Assembly: GCA_900617975.1 (NCBI GenBank)
Contig: UZAE01013388.1
Span: 1-22,953, forward strand
Reading direction: 5' to 3'
From: Rodentolepis nana
Taxonomy: Eukaryota; Platyhelminthes; Cestoda; Cyclophyllidea; Hymenolepididae
Length of the DNA stretch: 22,953 nt
Positions 12,501 to 20,414 of this stretch are shown here, piece by piece. How positions within the stretch are numbered: the stretch's first letter is position 1; every line of letters starts with the position of its first letter. The translations under genes were made by a program, and so were the position numbers. The notes beneath the pieces were generated by a model. The model saw only the letters and a program-made list of their open reading frames with translations. It had not been told where the DNA came from and ran no database searches.

Positions 12501-12868
12501 ATTGAAAGCAAAAATTTTAACCTCTGACAAAATGGGCCACCATAGGGGCGTAGAGGGGGTTAAAGTCATGAGCAGATGAGAGAAAAATAAACTATGCATA
12601 AAACTGACTCCCATAAAGAAGTTTCCATTAAAGCATGAAATTTGGAGTGATTGATAACTTACTCAAGAACCTTGTTATCGGGTGTGGAGGTTGCAGAACC
12701 AGCAGTATTTTGACAGCTTTGAATAAATTGAAGAAGCTGAGGTGTCAAAATATCCATAGAGATAGCAGTGGAGCCAATTGTCAGGGAATCCGGTCGAACG
12801 ACCGTTTGATCACCTGTACCAGTCGACGAAGAAGGCAGACTCGTCCGCCAAGAGTTTTCCTCAGACAT
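3104..12868 (-). CDS. jun: Jun/AP-1-type bZIP transcription factor, three coding exons (12868-12663, 5001-4602, 3565-3104)
   Basis: Joining the three exons gives 1068 nt, or 355 residues plus stop; human c-Jun is about 331. Exon 1 ends in phase 2 at a GTAAGT donor, exon 2 starts with the single base that completes the codon, and exon 2 joins exon 3 in phase 0. Order of features: Jun-like N-terminal segment with LTPQLLQFIQS then STPDN (about residues 41-65, resembling the SPELERLI and TTPTP region of Jun); GFIPQLTKSFADA (70-82, resembling Jun EGFAEGFVRAL); low-complexity Ala/Ser/Thr middle; basic region with N-x-x-AA-x-x-CR at 287-295; zipper 305-340 with Leu at 305, 312, 319 and 333 but Thr at 326; C-terminal HFKPMGAGGC like Jun HVNSGC. 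Known role of the family: nuclear homo- or heterodimer (for example with Fos) at TGASTCA sites, regulated by JNK phosphorylation. The TP sites at 42-43 and 62-63 could be JNK targets, which is inference. Other bZIP families (CREB, ATF) fit less well. No cDNA was available to confirm splicing. Confidence 0.84.
3566..4601 (-). other. jun intron 2
   Basis: The intron is 1036 bp with a GTAAGT donor and a CAG acceptor after TATCTTTTA. It has no repeat copies. It contains a short G-rich stretch near 4210-4226 on the plus strand and otherwise shows no feature I can support. Confidence 0.75.
4602..5001 (-). CDS. jun: jun coding exon 2
   Basis: The acceptor TTTTGGCAG ends at 5002, and the first exon base completes the Asp codon left open by exon 1. 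The exon encodes 133 further residues in one frame, beginning GFIPQLTKSFADATV, and ends DVKP before a GTAAGT donor at 4601-4600. It is rich in Ala, Ser, Thr and Gly and has a run of about eight Ala encoded by GCT and GCC repeats (about 4732-4755). The composition is GC-richer than the flanking introns. The alternative acceptor TAG just upstream would give an early stop. Confidence 0.8.
5130..5396 (-). mobile_element. SINE-like element, 5'-truncated copy in jun intron 1
   Basis: The reverse-strand match runs from the tail (CAAATGGCAGG at the left end) through the body to GCCGTATGAGTATAC, where similarity stops inside the head. The outer head with the CCACGTGG palindrome is missing. It has almost no microsatellite tail and no clear target-site duplication. 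Its orientation is the same as jun. Confidence 0.82.
6510..6516. promoter_or_regulatory. AP-1 (TRE) site in jun intron 1
   Basis: TGACTCA in the palindromic context ATGACTCAT, the core bound by Jun/Fos dimers. Function is inferred from the motif and its location. Confidence 0.35.
7247..7267 (+). other. G-quadruplex motif in jun intron 1
   Basis: Four G-runs of 4-5 bases are separated by single C, C and A bases. The G-rich strand is the template strand for jun. Confidence 0.6.
7733..7762. repeat. Poly-C tract with an ambiguous base
   Basis: A run of about 25 C with an N at 7737, in jun intron 1. The length is uncertain because of the N. Confidence 0.85.
8161..8468 (+). mobile_element. SINE-like element in jun intron 1, antisense to jun, with target-site duplication
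   Basis: This copy of about 308 bp begins with GCACGATAGACTTACC and ends in AAATAAAT. It is flanked by ATATTTTGAA at 8151-8160 and 8469-8478. On the jun RNA strand it presents the donor-like sites GGAG|GTAAGT (8183/8182) and AG|GTGAGT (plus-strand complement 8307-8312). Confidence 0.87.
8872..8900. repeat. CA microsatellite
   Basis: CA dinucleotides interrupted by CCC, in jun intron 1. A shorter CA run lies at 5650-5665. Confidence 0.85.
9083..9090. promoter_or_regulatory. CRE site in jun intron 1
   Basis: A perfect palindromic TGACGTCA. CREB, ATF and Jun:ATF dimers bind this motif, and mammalian jun genes are autoregulated through similar variant sites. Confidence 0.35.
9265..9289. repeat. 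Poly-C and CCA repeat
   Basis: A run of about 12 C followed by CCA triplets, in jun intron 1. Confidence 0.85.
9844..9850. promoter_or_regulatory. AP-1 (TRE) site in jun intron 1
   Basis: TGACTCA in the context ATGACTCAT. It is the second of five in the intron and the start of a denser group towards the 5' end of the gene. Confidence 0.35.
9891..9909. repeat. GA microsatellite
   Basis: AGAGAG repeat with one interruption, in jun intron 1, 40 bp from an AP-1 site. Confidence 0.8.
10051..10057. promoter_or_regulatory. AP-1 (TRE) site in jun intron 1
   Basis: TGACTCA in the context CATGACTCAGA, about 200 bp from the preceding site. Confidence 0.35.
11409..11415. promoter_or_regulatory. AP-1 (TRE) site in jun intron 1
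   Basis: TGACTCA in the context ATGACTCAT, about 1.2 kb downstream of coding exon 1 in the direction of transcription. Confidence 0.35.
12254..12260. promoter_or_regulatory. AP-1 (TRE) site in jun intron 1
   Basis: TGACTCA in the context TATGACTCACT, about 400 bp from the exon 1 donor. It is the site closest to the start of the gene. Confidence 0.35.
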
Positions 12869-12876
12869 TGCAATGA
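12663..12876 (-). CDS. jun: jun coding exon 1 (with 8 nt of 5' UTR)
   Basis: The exon opens after a TTTCTTTCTAG acceptor at 12877, and ATG follows at 12868-12866. It encodes 68 residues beginning MSEENSWRTS and ends in phase 2 at a GA|GTAAGT donor (12662-12661). An in-frame stop would follow within the intron, so splicing is required. The segment DSLTIGSTAISMDILTP then QLLQFIQSCQ resembles the Jun transactivation and JNK-site region. The N-terminus is shorter than in vertebrate c-Jun, and I see no obvious delta docking motif. Confidence 0.8.
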
Positions 12877-14713
12877 CTAGAAAGAAATTTTTTGTTGTAA
12901 ACACAATAACACATATTACGCAAATATAGTAAAAAAAGAATACAAGATTAGAGCATCAACATATGACTTATTTTGCATTTCAGCAAATGCGATCTAGCTA
13001 AAAACATGTAGAACGCCAAAGGAAAACTAATAAATAGTAAGAAAAATAATCAATCCCGTTTAAGTGGAATAAAAATAACGAGAAAAATGAAGTTAGAACA
13101 AGAAAAAACTATAAACTTGTGCAATTAACTTCTTATAAAGAACACAAAAAGAAAAAATATAAAAAAATCGACAGCTTACCCGACAGTTTTCCAATACAAT
13201 TAGTGACGAAAAGCGCGGTGATTACCCTATGGATAAAACAACCCAAATGCACATTTAGTATCAGGAATTATTAAATTGTGTTATTTACCGCAATTATAAA
13301 GATTTTAATACAATGTAAATTAATTGTATTATTAAATTTAGTTCAAGATTTTGCCTGTTATCTCATTTTCTGAAATTTTGAATTTACCGAGAGATCACGC
13401 TTACAAATTTCTTTAATCCTGTTCAAAAGCGTTTAATTTAACGCATCTATAGTCGTTTTTATTTAATTTTAAACAAATTAATAAACAACCATTCTTTCCT
13501 CGAGAGGCGACATAAGACTTTTAGATATTAACTAACGGAAGCTAATTAAATGGATATTCGCAATCATCACTGTCGTAAAATAACGATTAGTGATTTTCTT
13601 TTCCATTAGGCGTATTGCCTAGACAAGTAGAGAAAAGTGTTTAAGCTGGAATATTTCCAAGAATAAAAAACGAATTTCTGTATAAAATAAAAAATGTTTG
13701 AAAGGAAATTAAATTAACGATTTCTGCTTTTTCATAAATGTACGATTGCTACCTAGCAGCATTTTCAATCAGACCCTATCATTTATTAAACGATTTTATT
13801 ATTAAGTTTCGACTTTGCAATACATTTTGGAGACTAATTAGCTTATAACAAGAACGAACTAAATATATACCTTACGAACATAGGCAACTCCCCCCCCCCC
13901 ACTCCCCTACTACCTCCTCTATATTCTATATTCACACTTCTATATCCCTAATCCTGTTTCTTTCTAAATGTCCGGCTATCTTAATAAAATGCTTTTTAAA
14001 CGGTATTAACCTTATTAGCCACTGTAAATAGTCATAACTTTACAGAATTCATTAATAGCAAGGGATTAAGCAAGTGATCGACCCTGAAAGTTGCAGCATG
14101 TTATTAAGTATCCAATGCTGTTAATTATTGACAGTAGGTTTTTAATATTCCTTGAATAAAATTGTTTGCCCTTCAAAAACTCCACCAATTAACCTGGTCA
14201 TAATGTGTGTTCTATACCCTCACTCTATCAAGTTGCTGAAGAAATGAGAACATTTTATTTTGAATTGGTACTATTTGATACTTCTTCTAAAATTTATTTT
14301 TTCTTTCTGATTCATATATCTTTCCTCAATTGCTTCCCAAAGTTGTAAATTATCATGTTGCATCTGCCAAATTTCTTTATCTGACCCACTTGTGTTCTAT
14401 TTGAATTTATTAACTTCGAGCCAGACGAGACTGACTTCTTGCCCTGTCTGGGATGAAAATAGTAGTATCTGGGAGAGAATGGTGATTTTGAAAATGAATC
14501 CTGCTTTTTAACCCTGTTTCCTATTTCTTATTTCGTCTTTCAATCTACTGGTGTTAGGTATGAAATTACGTAATTCGACGTCCTAGTGGTTCGGCATGCT
14601 CCTATTATTGTTCAGTTAGAAACAGAGAGCCACCCAAAAAGCCGAAATATACGAATGTAATTAATTGTATCAGTTACTGAGAGAAAAATCAAAACAGTAG
14701 TTCTTTAATAAAT
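12877..14713. other. Upstream of jun coding exon 1: 5' intron or spacer, AT-rich
   Basis: Starts at the acceptor of exon 1, so the first part is intron or outron. The sequence is strongly AT-rich with a C-run at 13889-13900. I could not identify a leader exon, TATA box or start site for jun. Confidence 0.5.
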
Positions 14714-15206
14714 CCCTGACACTGTGGCATTATAGGCAATGTGTTTGCTGACGCACTTACTAAGAAGGGGACAACAATTTTGCTAGGCATAGACCGGCCG
14801 ATGTCTTTTTGCACAATGAAGACCTTAATCAGGAGAGGATTCGAGACCTCAAGGTGCAACAAACTTAAAACTCGAACAAAGGAGAAGCAGTGGACAGTGG
14901 CACTCTCTGACATAGCCGACTGGCCAAGAATCGAAGCCGCTGCTGAGTTTAGACTACGTACCGGGCATGACTGCCTTTCAAAGCACCTTTACAGAATAGG
15001 AGTATACGCTCAGCCAACATGCCTCATATGTGACCTACAGGAGGAAATGGAGAAGACCCACCTGATTCTGTGTCCAGCGCTATAGACGACGACCGAAACC
15101 CAGAGATATCGGGAAGCCAGAAGACAACTAATGAACTACTGTTAACTGTCCTAAAGTCTAATGATAAACTTCATGAAGCCTGCCATTTGAAACAATAATA
15201 ATAATA
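14714..15206 (+). pseudogene. 5'-truncated non-LTR retrotransposon, RNase H C-terminus and 3' end
   Basis: One frame reads P-stop-HCGIIGNVFADALTKKG, the end of a LINE RNase H domain (normally PGHCGI-x-GNE-x-AD-x-LAKKG). The stop at 14717-14719 replaces the Gly of PGH. It continues as EFRLRTGHDCLSKHLYRIG and then C-x2-C...H...C (QPTCLICDLQEEMEKTHLILC), the zinc-knuckle-like C-terminus of I-group elements. A second in-frame stop (15083-15085) follows CPAL. Residual reading TTTETQRYREARRQLMN runs on to a stop at 15143-15145. A 3' UTR of about 60 bp ends in an AAT microsatellite. The reverse transcriptase and endonuclease are absent. This copy is dead. No target-site duplication was found. Confidence 0.85.
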
Positions 15207-15782
15207 CCATGTTGAGAAGCTACAATTGCGTTTGAAATGATGATATGACAGGATCTAATGGTTGTGATGAGGTCAATGTGTGCATCTGAAAAGGTGAGTA
15301 CAAAATGGGTCAAGGTTAAAGTGAGGAGAGCTCAAAATTAGATGACGCATGCCGAAAAGAGATATGAGCTCAGTTTCTTTTTTAATTAAGCTTCCACTAT
15401 ACAAATTGTATGTAAGGAATTTTTTATCAAACGCCTAATTAATTAAATTCTCACGAATTAAATACACTTTGAAGAGGACATGACTTAACACATCATCTTA
15501 ATAACTTGTTTATTCTGATTTTTTAATTATAAATCAGTCTCAGTGTTTGATCTTGCCCCTTATACTGGCAAACCCAATTCTATTAAATCTTTTGCTGTAC
15601 TTCGATGACCCATTGAACTTGGTTTATTTTCAAAACTGCACGATCACATGAGGTCAGTAGACCTGAAAACCACAAATTTTATTCTTGATCATGGATTGTA
15701 TTCAGGCAGGAGGAATTGAAAATTGTACAATCAATAGGGAAGATGGTCTAGTGGAAGTAGAGAATTAATTCATACTACCATT
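15207..15782. other. AT-rich spacer
   Basis: Nothing recognised between the LINE relic and the GC-richer segment that follows. Confidence 0.45.
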
Positions 15783-16425
15783 TAAAAGATAGACATTTCT
15801 CAGTCCAAATTTTAGTATTGAACCTGTGGGACACGTCATCGCATGCCTGCACGCCAGGATTGGGAGGTGCGACCGTACAAATAGTGACCAATCATTAACC
15901 TCTGTTTAACCTAATCCGCCATCCTGATCATGATTAAGCTTCCTTCGTGAACACTTTATCCGCAATACTCGTACTGAATAAACGTGCTCCGTGCTACACG
16001 TCTGTTTACTTTATAGCTGGGCTATAGCTTAGCTGGTTCTGGGAGTCTAGCTAGATGTAGGAGAATCCGCCATAGAGATTTCTGATTCAGTCAGGCTTTA
16101 CTAGCGTAGCAATCCGCCACAGAACCTTCGGATTCTACGATGCTTAAGATGTGGAGGATTGCCTTAAATTCTCTTCAGTAATATCTACGGCAAGATTCCT
16201 GCAACAATATAAAAGGCAAAAGACGTATGGAGTGAAGTTGTGTGTCTGTCACGGAGCTTAGTCATTAGAATACAATGAAGGCTTTGTTGGACGATGCAAG
16301 GACTATTGATTGGTGGCTGACTGAGGAGTCTCTGCGCTCACAACCGCACAGTCTCACCTTCGAGTCTGTCTTTGTTCATCCATGACATGACATTACTGTG
16401 ACCTCTACAAAAGCTTAATGAAAAA
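15783..16425. repeat. GC-richer segment, possible old transposable element
   Basis: It differs in composition from its surroundings. AATCCGCCAT or AATCCGCCAC occurs at about 15911, 16070 and 16112, and there is an inverted TATAGC...GCTATA pair near 16013. A TATAAAAG at 16208-16215 precedes a 36-codon frame at 16275-16385. I could not assign it to a family. Confidence 0.3.
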
Positions 16426-16823
16426 TTGATTGTTATACTAGGTCGTTCCTGCCACTTCAGTAAAATGCCTATTTCAAAAAACTAAAATTCGACGAATTAA
16501 ACAACAGTGATGTTATCTAGTCTGAGTTCACCAGAGTGCGCGCATGTTTAATTCTCAATATTAATTCTATTTACTGACCTTTTTTAATTGTTCTTATAGT
16601 CGAATTAAAATTGTTTTGAATTCATGCTTTTTACTGATTTGTCATTCGAATCAATACCACACAAAAAGACTGTTAAGTAATAATTAATTATCACATGTTT
16701 TATGGCCTTTATTAACATATTAATCTTCTAGTTTTGTAATAACAATGTCGAAATTTATTTCGCCACGGCGGTATAATACACCCAATTTGTAAGAAGTAAT
16801 GAAAAGGGACTTTTATTTACAAC
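16426..16823. other. AT-rich spacer
   Basis: Nothing recognised except GGCGGTATAATACACCCAA at 16767-16785, which resembles a sequence at 19621-19636. Confidence 0.4.
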
Positions 16824-17687
16824 AAATGGCAGGTGTTTTGATAGTTGTCATTAGCCCGTTAGTTGACTTCAGGCTTCACACAGTGGAAGGAACATCAAAG
16901 TGAAAAAATTCGAGAAGGGGGGAACAGAAGTTTTCAAAGACAAAGGTAGAAAAAAGGTGAGGTGAGTACTGTGAAAGTAGTCGAATATGACATACAGTGG
17001 GGCCTTGTTAGTTTGAAGTCAGAAGTCAACTGCCAGTCCGAATATGACATACAGTGGGGTGATGGTAGTTTGAAGTATAAAGGCAGAGAAAAGGTAAGAT
17101 GAGTACTGTAGAAGGGTTTATGACATACAGTGGGGTGATGGTAGTTTAAAGTCAGAAATTGTGACATATAGTGGGGTGAGGGTAGTTTGAAGTCAGAAGT
17201 CCACTGCCGGTTTATAGACTTTTTGCCGTATGAGTATACTTTGTAACATACAGTGGGGTCATGGTAGTTTGAAGTCAGAAGTCAAGGCATACAGTGGGGT
17301 CATGGTAGTTTGAAGTCAGTGGTCAACTATACAGTGGGGTGATGGTAGTTTGAAGTGAGAAGTCAACTACCAGTCAATAGACTTTTTTCCGCATAAGTAT
17401 ACGTTGCCCAGGGTGCACCACATGGAGGTTGTAAGTACACGTTGCCCAGGGTGCACCACGTGGAGGTATGCCGTTTGAGTATACGTTGCCCATTGGTTTA
17501 TAGACTTGTTTGCCGTATGAGTATACGTTGCCCGTCAATGGGGTGATGGTAGTTTGAAGTGAGAAGTCAACTGCCACAGTGGGGTGATGGTAATTTGAAG
17601 TGAGAAGTCAACTGCCGATTAATAGGCTTTTTTGCCGAATGAGTATATGTTGCTCAGGATGCACCACGTGGAGGTAAGTCTATCGTA
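16824..17687 (-). mobile_element. SINE-like element with heavily expanded, shuffled head modules
   Basis: The 3' body (16824 to about 17035) is normal. Beyond it, segments of the head recur in rearranged order up to the 5' end GGAGGTAAGTCTATCG at 17671-17686. The block CAGTGGGGTGATGGTAG or close variants starts at about 16995, 17052, 17128, 17169, 17251, 17292, 17332, 17536 and 17577. Partial copies of the CCCAGGGTGCACCAC module appear at about 17407, 17444 and 17653. It has no coding potential. No certain target-site duplication is visible. Confidence 0.85.
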
Positions 17688-17736
17688 CCCCCCCCCATTT
17701 CTTAATAGAATTAATTATTTAATAATTCTTGTTACG

Positions 17737-18051
17737 GGCTGTGCGATAGACTTACCTCCACGTGGTGCATTCTGGGCAACGTATACTCAAGCGGCAAAAA
17801 AGTCTATTAACTGGCAGTTGACTCCCGATTTCAAACTACCATGATCCCACTGTATGTCATGTTCGTCCACTTTCCCAGTACTCTCCTTACCTTTTCCCTG
17901 CCATTGTGTCTGTCTCTCTTTTATATCTGTGAATCACTAGTCTGTCCCCTCTCTCAAACTTTTGGCACTTTGATGTTTCTCCCCTCAGTGAAGCCCGAAG
18001 TCAGCCAAAGGCCTAATGATAACGATCACGTCTGCCATTTGAAATAAATAA
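17737..18051 (+). mobile_element. SINE-like element, full-length copy, head-to-head with its neighbour
   Basis: This copy of about 315 bp starts GGCTGTGCGATAGACTT and ends TTTGAAATAAATAAG. It keeps the 8-bp inverted repeat ATAGACTT/AAGTCTAT. Its 5' end lies about 50 bp from the 5' end of the inverted copy at 16824-17687. No convincing target-site duplication is seen. Confidence 0.86.
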
Positions 18052-18188
18052 GATATACATATTGACAATTAAGTGCACTCACCTAATTTTAGTAGTGATT
18101 TTCATTGACAGGAAGTAGTTCTCAAGTGTTGAGTTTCTTCTCGAGTGCAGATTTAGGCTAGTTAGACGGTTGGAGTTTGTAAAGACGT

Positions 18189-18620
18189 TTACAAGTTGGT
18201 AGAGAAACTCTCTATAGTACTGGTACCTGTAGTCTGTCCTTTTTTGGCAAAGTCGGAATTCTTGGAAGAAAACAGCGAAATGGCATGGATCAGAAAACGT
18301 TTATCATCTTGTGAGTCCTCACAGTAGAAGCTGGCGATTATGCCTTCTGTGTTGGGTGACTGATTCGGACAGGTTTCGTTGGGTGGCCGCAGTAGGTTAT
18401 GGTGTTTTCTTCTTGCACTTTCTGCGTCCCTTGGTCGAGGTAGTAGAAGTTCCTGTATTAAGTAATGAATATCTTCACTTATAGAGCTGAATTCATTAGT
18501 AAGATCTAGAACAGGAAGGACACCGAATGTGTTGGCACTGAGACAGCTTCTGAAGACATTCTGGGAGCAAAAAAATAGAGAGTCGAGGAAATGATGATAG
18601 TTCGAGGAGGAAGAGATCAA
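18189..18620 (-). other. Unidentified open frame of 143 codons
   Basis: This open frame lies in a slightly GC-richer stretch just upstream of the Gypsy relic. It has no internal ATG, so it could only be an exon or a relic. An acceptor-like TTTTTTTGCTCCCAG lies inside it near 18560. The product would be Ser-rich and polar (for example RKHHNLLRPPNETCPNQ), and I recognise no domain. A chance open frame of this length is plausible in 23 kb. Confidence 0.2.
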
Positions 18621-18764
18621 GTGAGTTGTACTATCTGGAAAGAACTCGTAGTGTCATGAAGAGATTGCGTCTAAGCTGAGCAGAACAAGTCAAGCTGAGA
18701 AGATAACGTTAGGGTTACTAATTCGTAGATGGAGTCATCAGTGTTTTCCACAATGAAACATTAG

Positions 18765-19292
18765 CCATTCAAAGAGACCGCGTTAAATCATCTCTATGCC
18801 TCTATCTGGACGTGCATCATTTTAAAGACTGACGCATCACAAGTGGCAGTCGAAGCAGTCTTGCAACAGATGGTCAAAGGTGAAGTGAAACCTCTATGCT
18901 TCCTCTCGAAGAAGCTCCCCCCAATAGAAGCGCAATATAGCACGTTAGGCAGGCAACTGCTCACTACCTACTTAGCTGTCATGCACTTACGACATATATT
19001 GAAAGGGCAGCAAATTACGATTTTCAATGATCACAAGACCCTGATTCATGCTATGCAAGCAACCGCAGGCCACTATTCTCCCCGAGAAATCTGGCATTTA
19101 GGCCTCACTTCACAACTCACCATAGATATACGACGTAGTGTTGGCACTAACAACGTTGTTGCCGATGTAATGTCTAGTTTGGGTCTTAACAAAATTGTCT
19201 TTTCCTCTTTCGATCTGCAGGATTTGGCTACCGAACAAAAGTCAGATCCTGATTTCATGAAAATTATATCCAACCCTTCGTTAAGTAACTAA
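18765..19292 (+). pseudogene. Ty3/Gypsy-type retrotransposon relic: RNase H domain
   Basis: The frame reads PFKETALNHLY then ILKTDASQVAVEAVLQQ, followed by KPLCFLSKKLPPIEAQYSTL, GRQLLTTYLAV, FNDHKTL, HYSPREIWHL and NNVVADVMSSL. This is the RNase H of a Gypsy-group Pol that follows the reverse transcriptase. Three catalytic Asp positions (TDAS, DHK, VAD) remain. The catalytic Glu of the usual RELLA motif is Gln here. The frame ends at TAA 19290-19292 after DPDFMKIISNPSLSN, in the linker before integrase. An in-frame TAG lies just upstream at 18762-18764. Gag, protease, most of the reverse transcriptase, integrase and LTRs are not recognisable. Confidence 0.88.
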
Positions 19293-20402
19293 GTTGTTCA
19301 TCGTCCGTTAGGTATAAAATGTACCCCAATGGTACAAAGGATTCGATGAGTATCAGCAGGAAAGGGGAGTGGGCTGATTAATTAAAAGATCGTGTTTCAG
19401 ATACCAAAATGAGCTAATTTTCAAGTTGATTTAGGGGCTGAAGACTTTTGAGTATTCAGTTTATTTATCGGTCAAGTATAGAGACGGCATATGAGATTTG
19501 TAATTAATGGGAAGTTCTCAATATACTAGATTTGTAATTGCGTGTACCTTTGTAATTCCGCTTTCCTCGATTGTTTAACGTCTGTTTAATAGTTGAAGAA
19601 GGCGTTCACCCGAACCGGAAGGCGGTACTACACCCAACGCCATTAATTACATGAACGGCAATGTGCAACTTATGCACTTAGTTATTTAATAATGGAGAAC
19701 TTGGCAGAATGCCTAGACGTTACAGGAACTTGTCATAAATGATCACAAAGACTTTTACTTTGGCTGAGCTCTTTTATGCGCTTTTCTTCAACCTATATCT
19801 TTATTCTCTTCGACTGTTTTCCCTAGAGAATTGAAAATGAAATTCAGTGCAAAATAAACTAAAAATATTGCATATTTATTAATAATGTAGAAGAAAAAAA
19901 TTCATCAAGCTTTAGATAGTGCCATAACATGAAAAGTTAGTAGAATTTACAGCACGAAATCTTAACATTTATGCATAATGTGATACGAATCACGTCAAAA
20001 CAGTTGCATTGGCTTGTCAAAATGATACACACACCACACTGTCAAACCCTACGCATTCCATCTCGTCATCATAATGATAAATTGAAATTGGGAGCTAAAT
20101 GACGACGTTCAAAGAGCACCTTAAATTAAATAAAACCCAAAGCAATGAGAGTAACACTTAAAAAAAGGATCAATTTGATAAAAATTTTTTTGAAAGACGT
20201 GACCAATCCAAATCCAATGTTACGTTTCGTAGTGATCTAGTGGGTTGATTATTTCATCTTCTGTATAAATGAGTCTTGATTATTCTTCTAGAAAAAAAAC
20301 TATCAATATGTTCACATGATTCTTGGTTGATTTACCTAAGCTCTAATTGTATGGGAGAAATATGAATGCATCTGAAATAAGAAGACGTTTTATGCCTCCC
20401 AC
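19293..20402. other. Spacer after the Gypsy relic, no gene seen
   Basis: The first part could be decayed Gypsy sequence but shows no integrase motif. The remainder is AT-rich, with no open frame worth reporting. Confidence 0.45.
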
Positions 20403-20414
20403 TTTTGCCACCAA

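Larger units (their letters stand above)
5002..12662 (-). other. jun intron 1
   Basis: The intron is 7661 bp and AT-rich. It holds two SINE-like copies (5130-5396 in sense and 8161-8468 in antisense to jun), five TGACTCA sites, one TGACGTCA site, a G-quadruplex motif at 7247-7267, CA repeats near 5650 and 8872, a GA repeat near 9891 and C-runs near 5487, 7733 and 9265. Short open frames inside it have no recognisable domains. Confidence 0.7.

Noticed and set aside
16275..16385. 36-codon frame after a TATA box considered as a small gene
   Set aside because: Too short to support without a domain, conservation or transcript; kept only as part of a finding.
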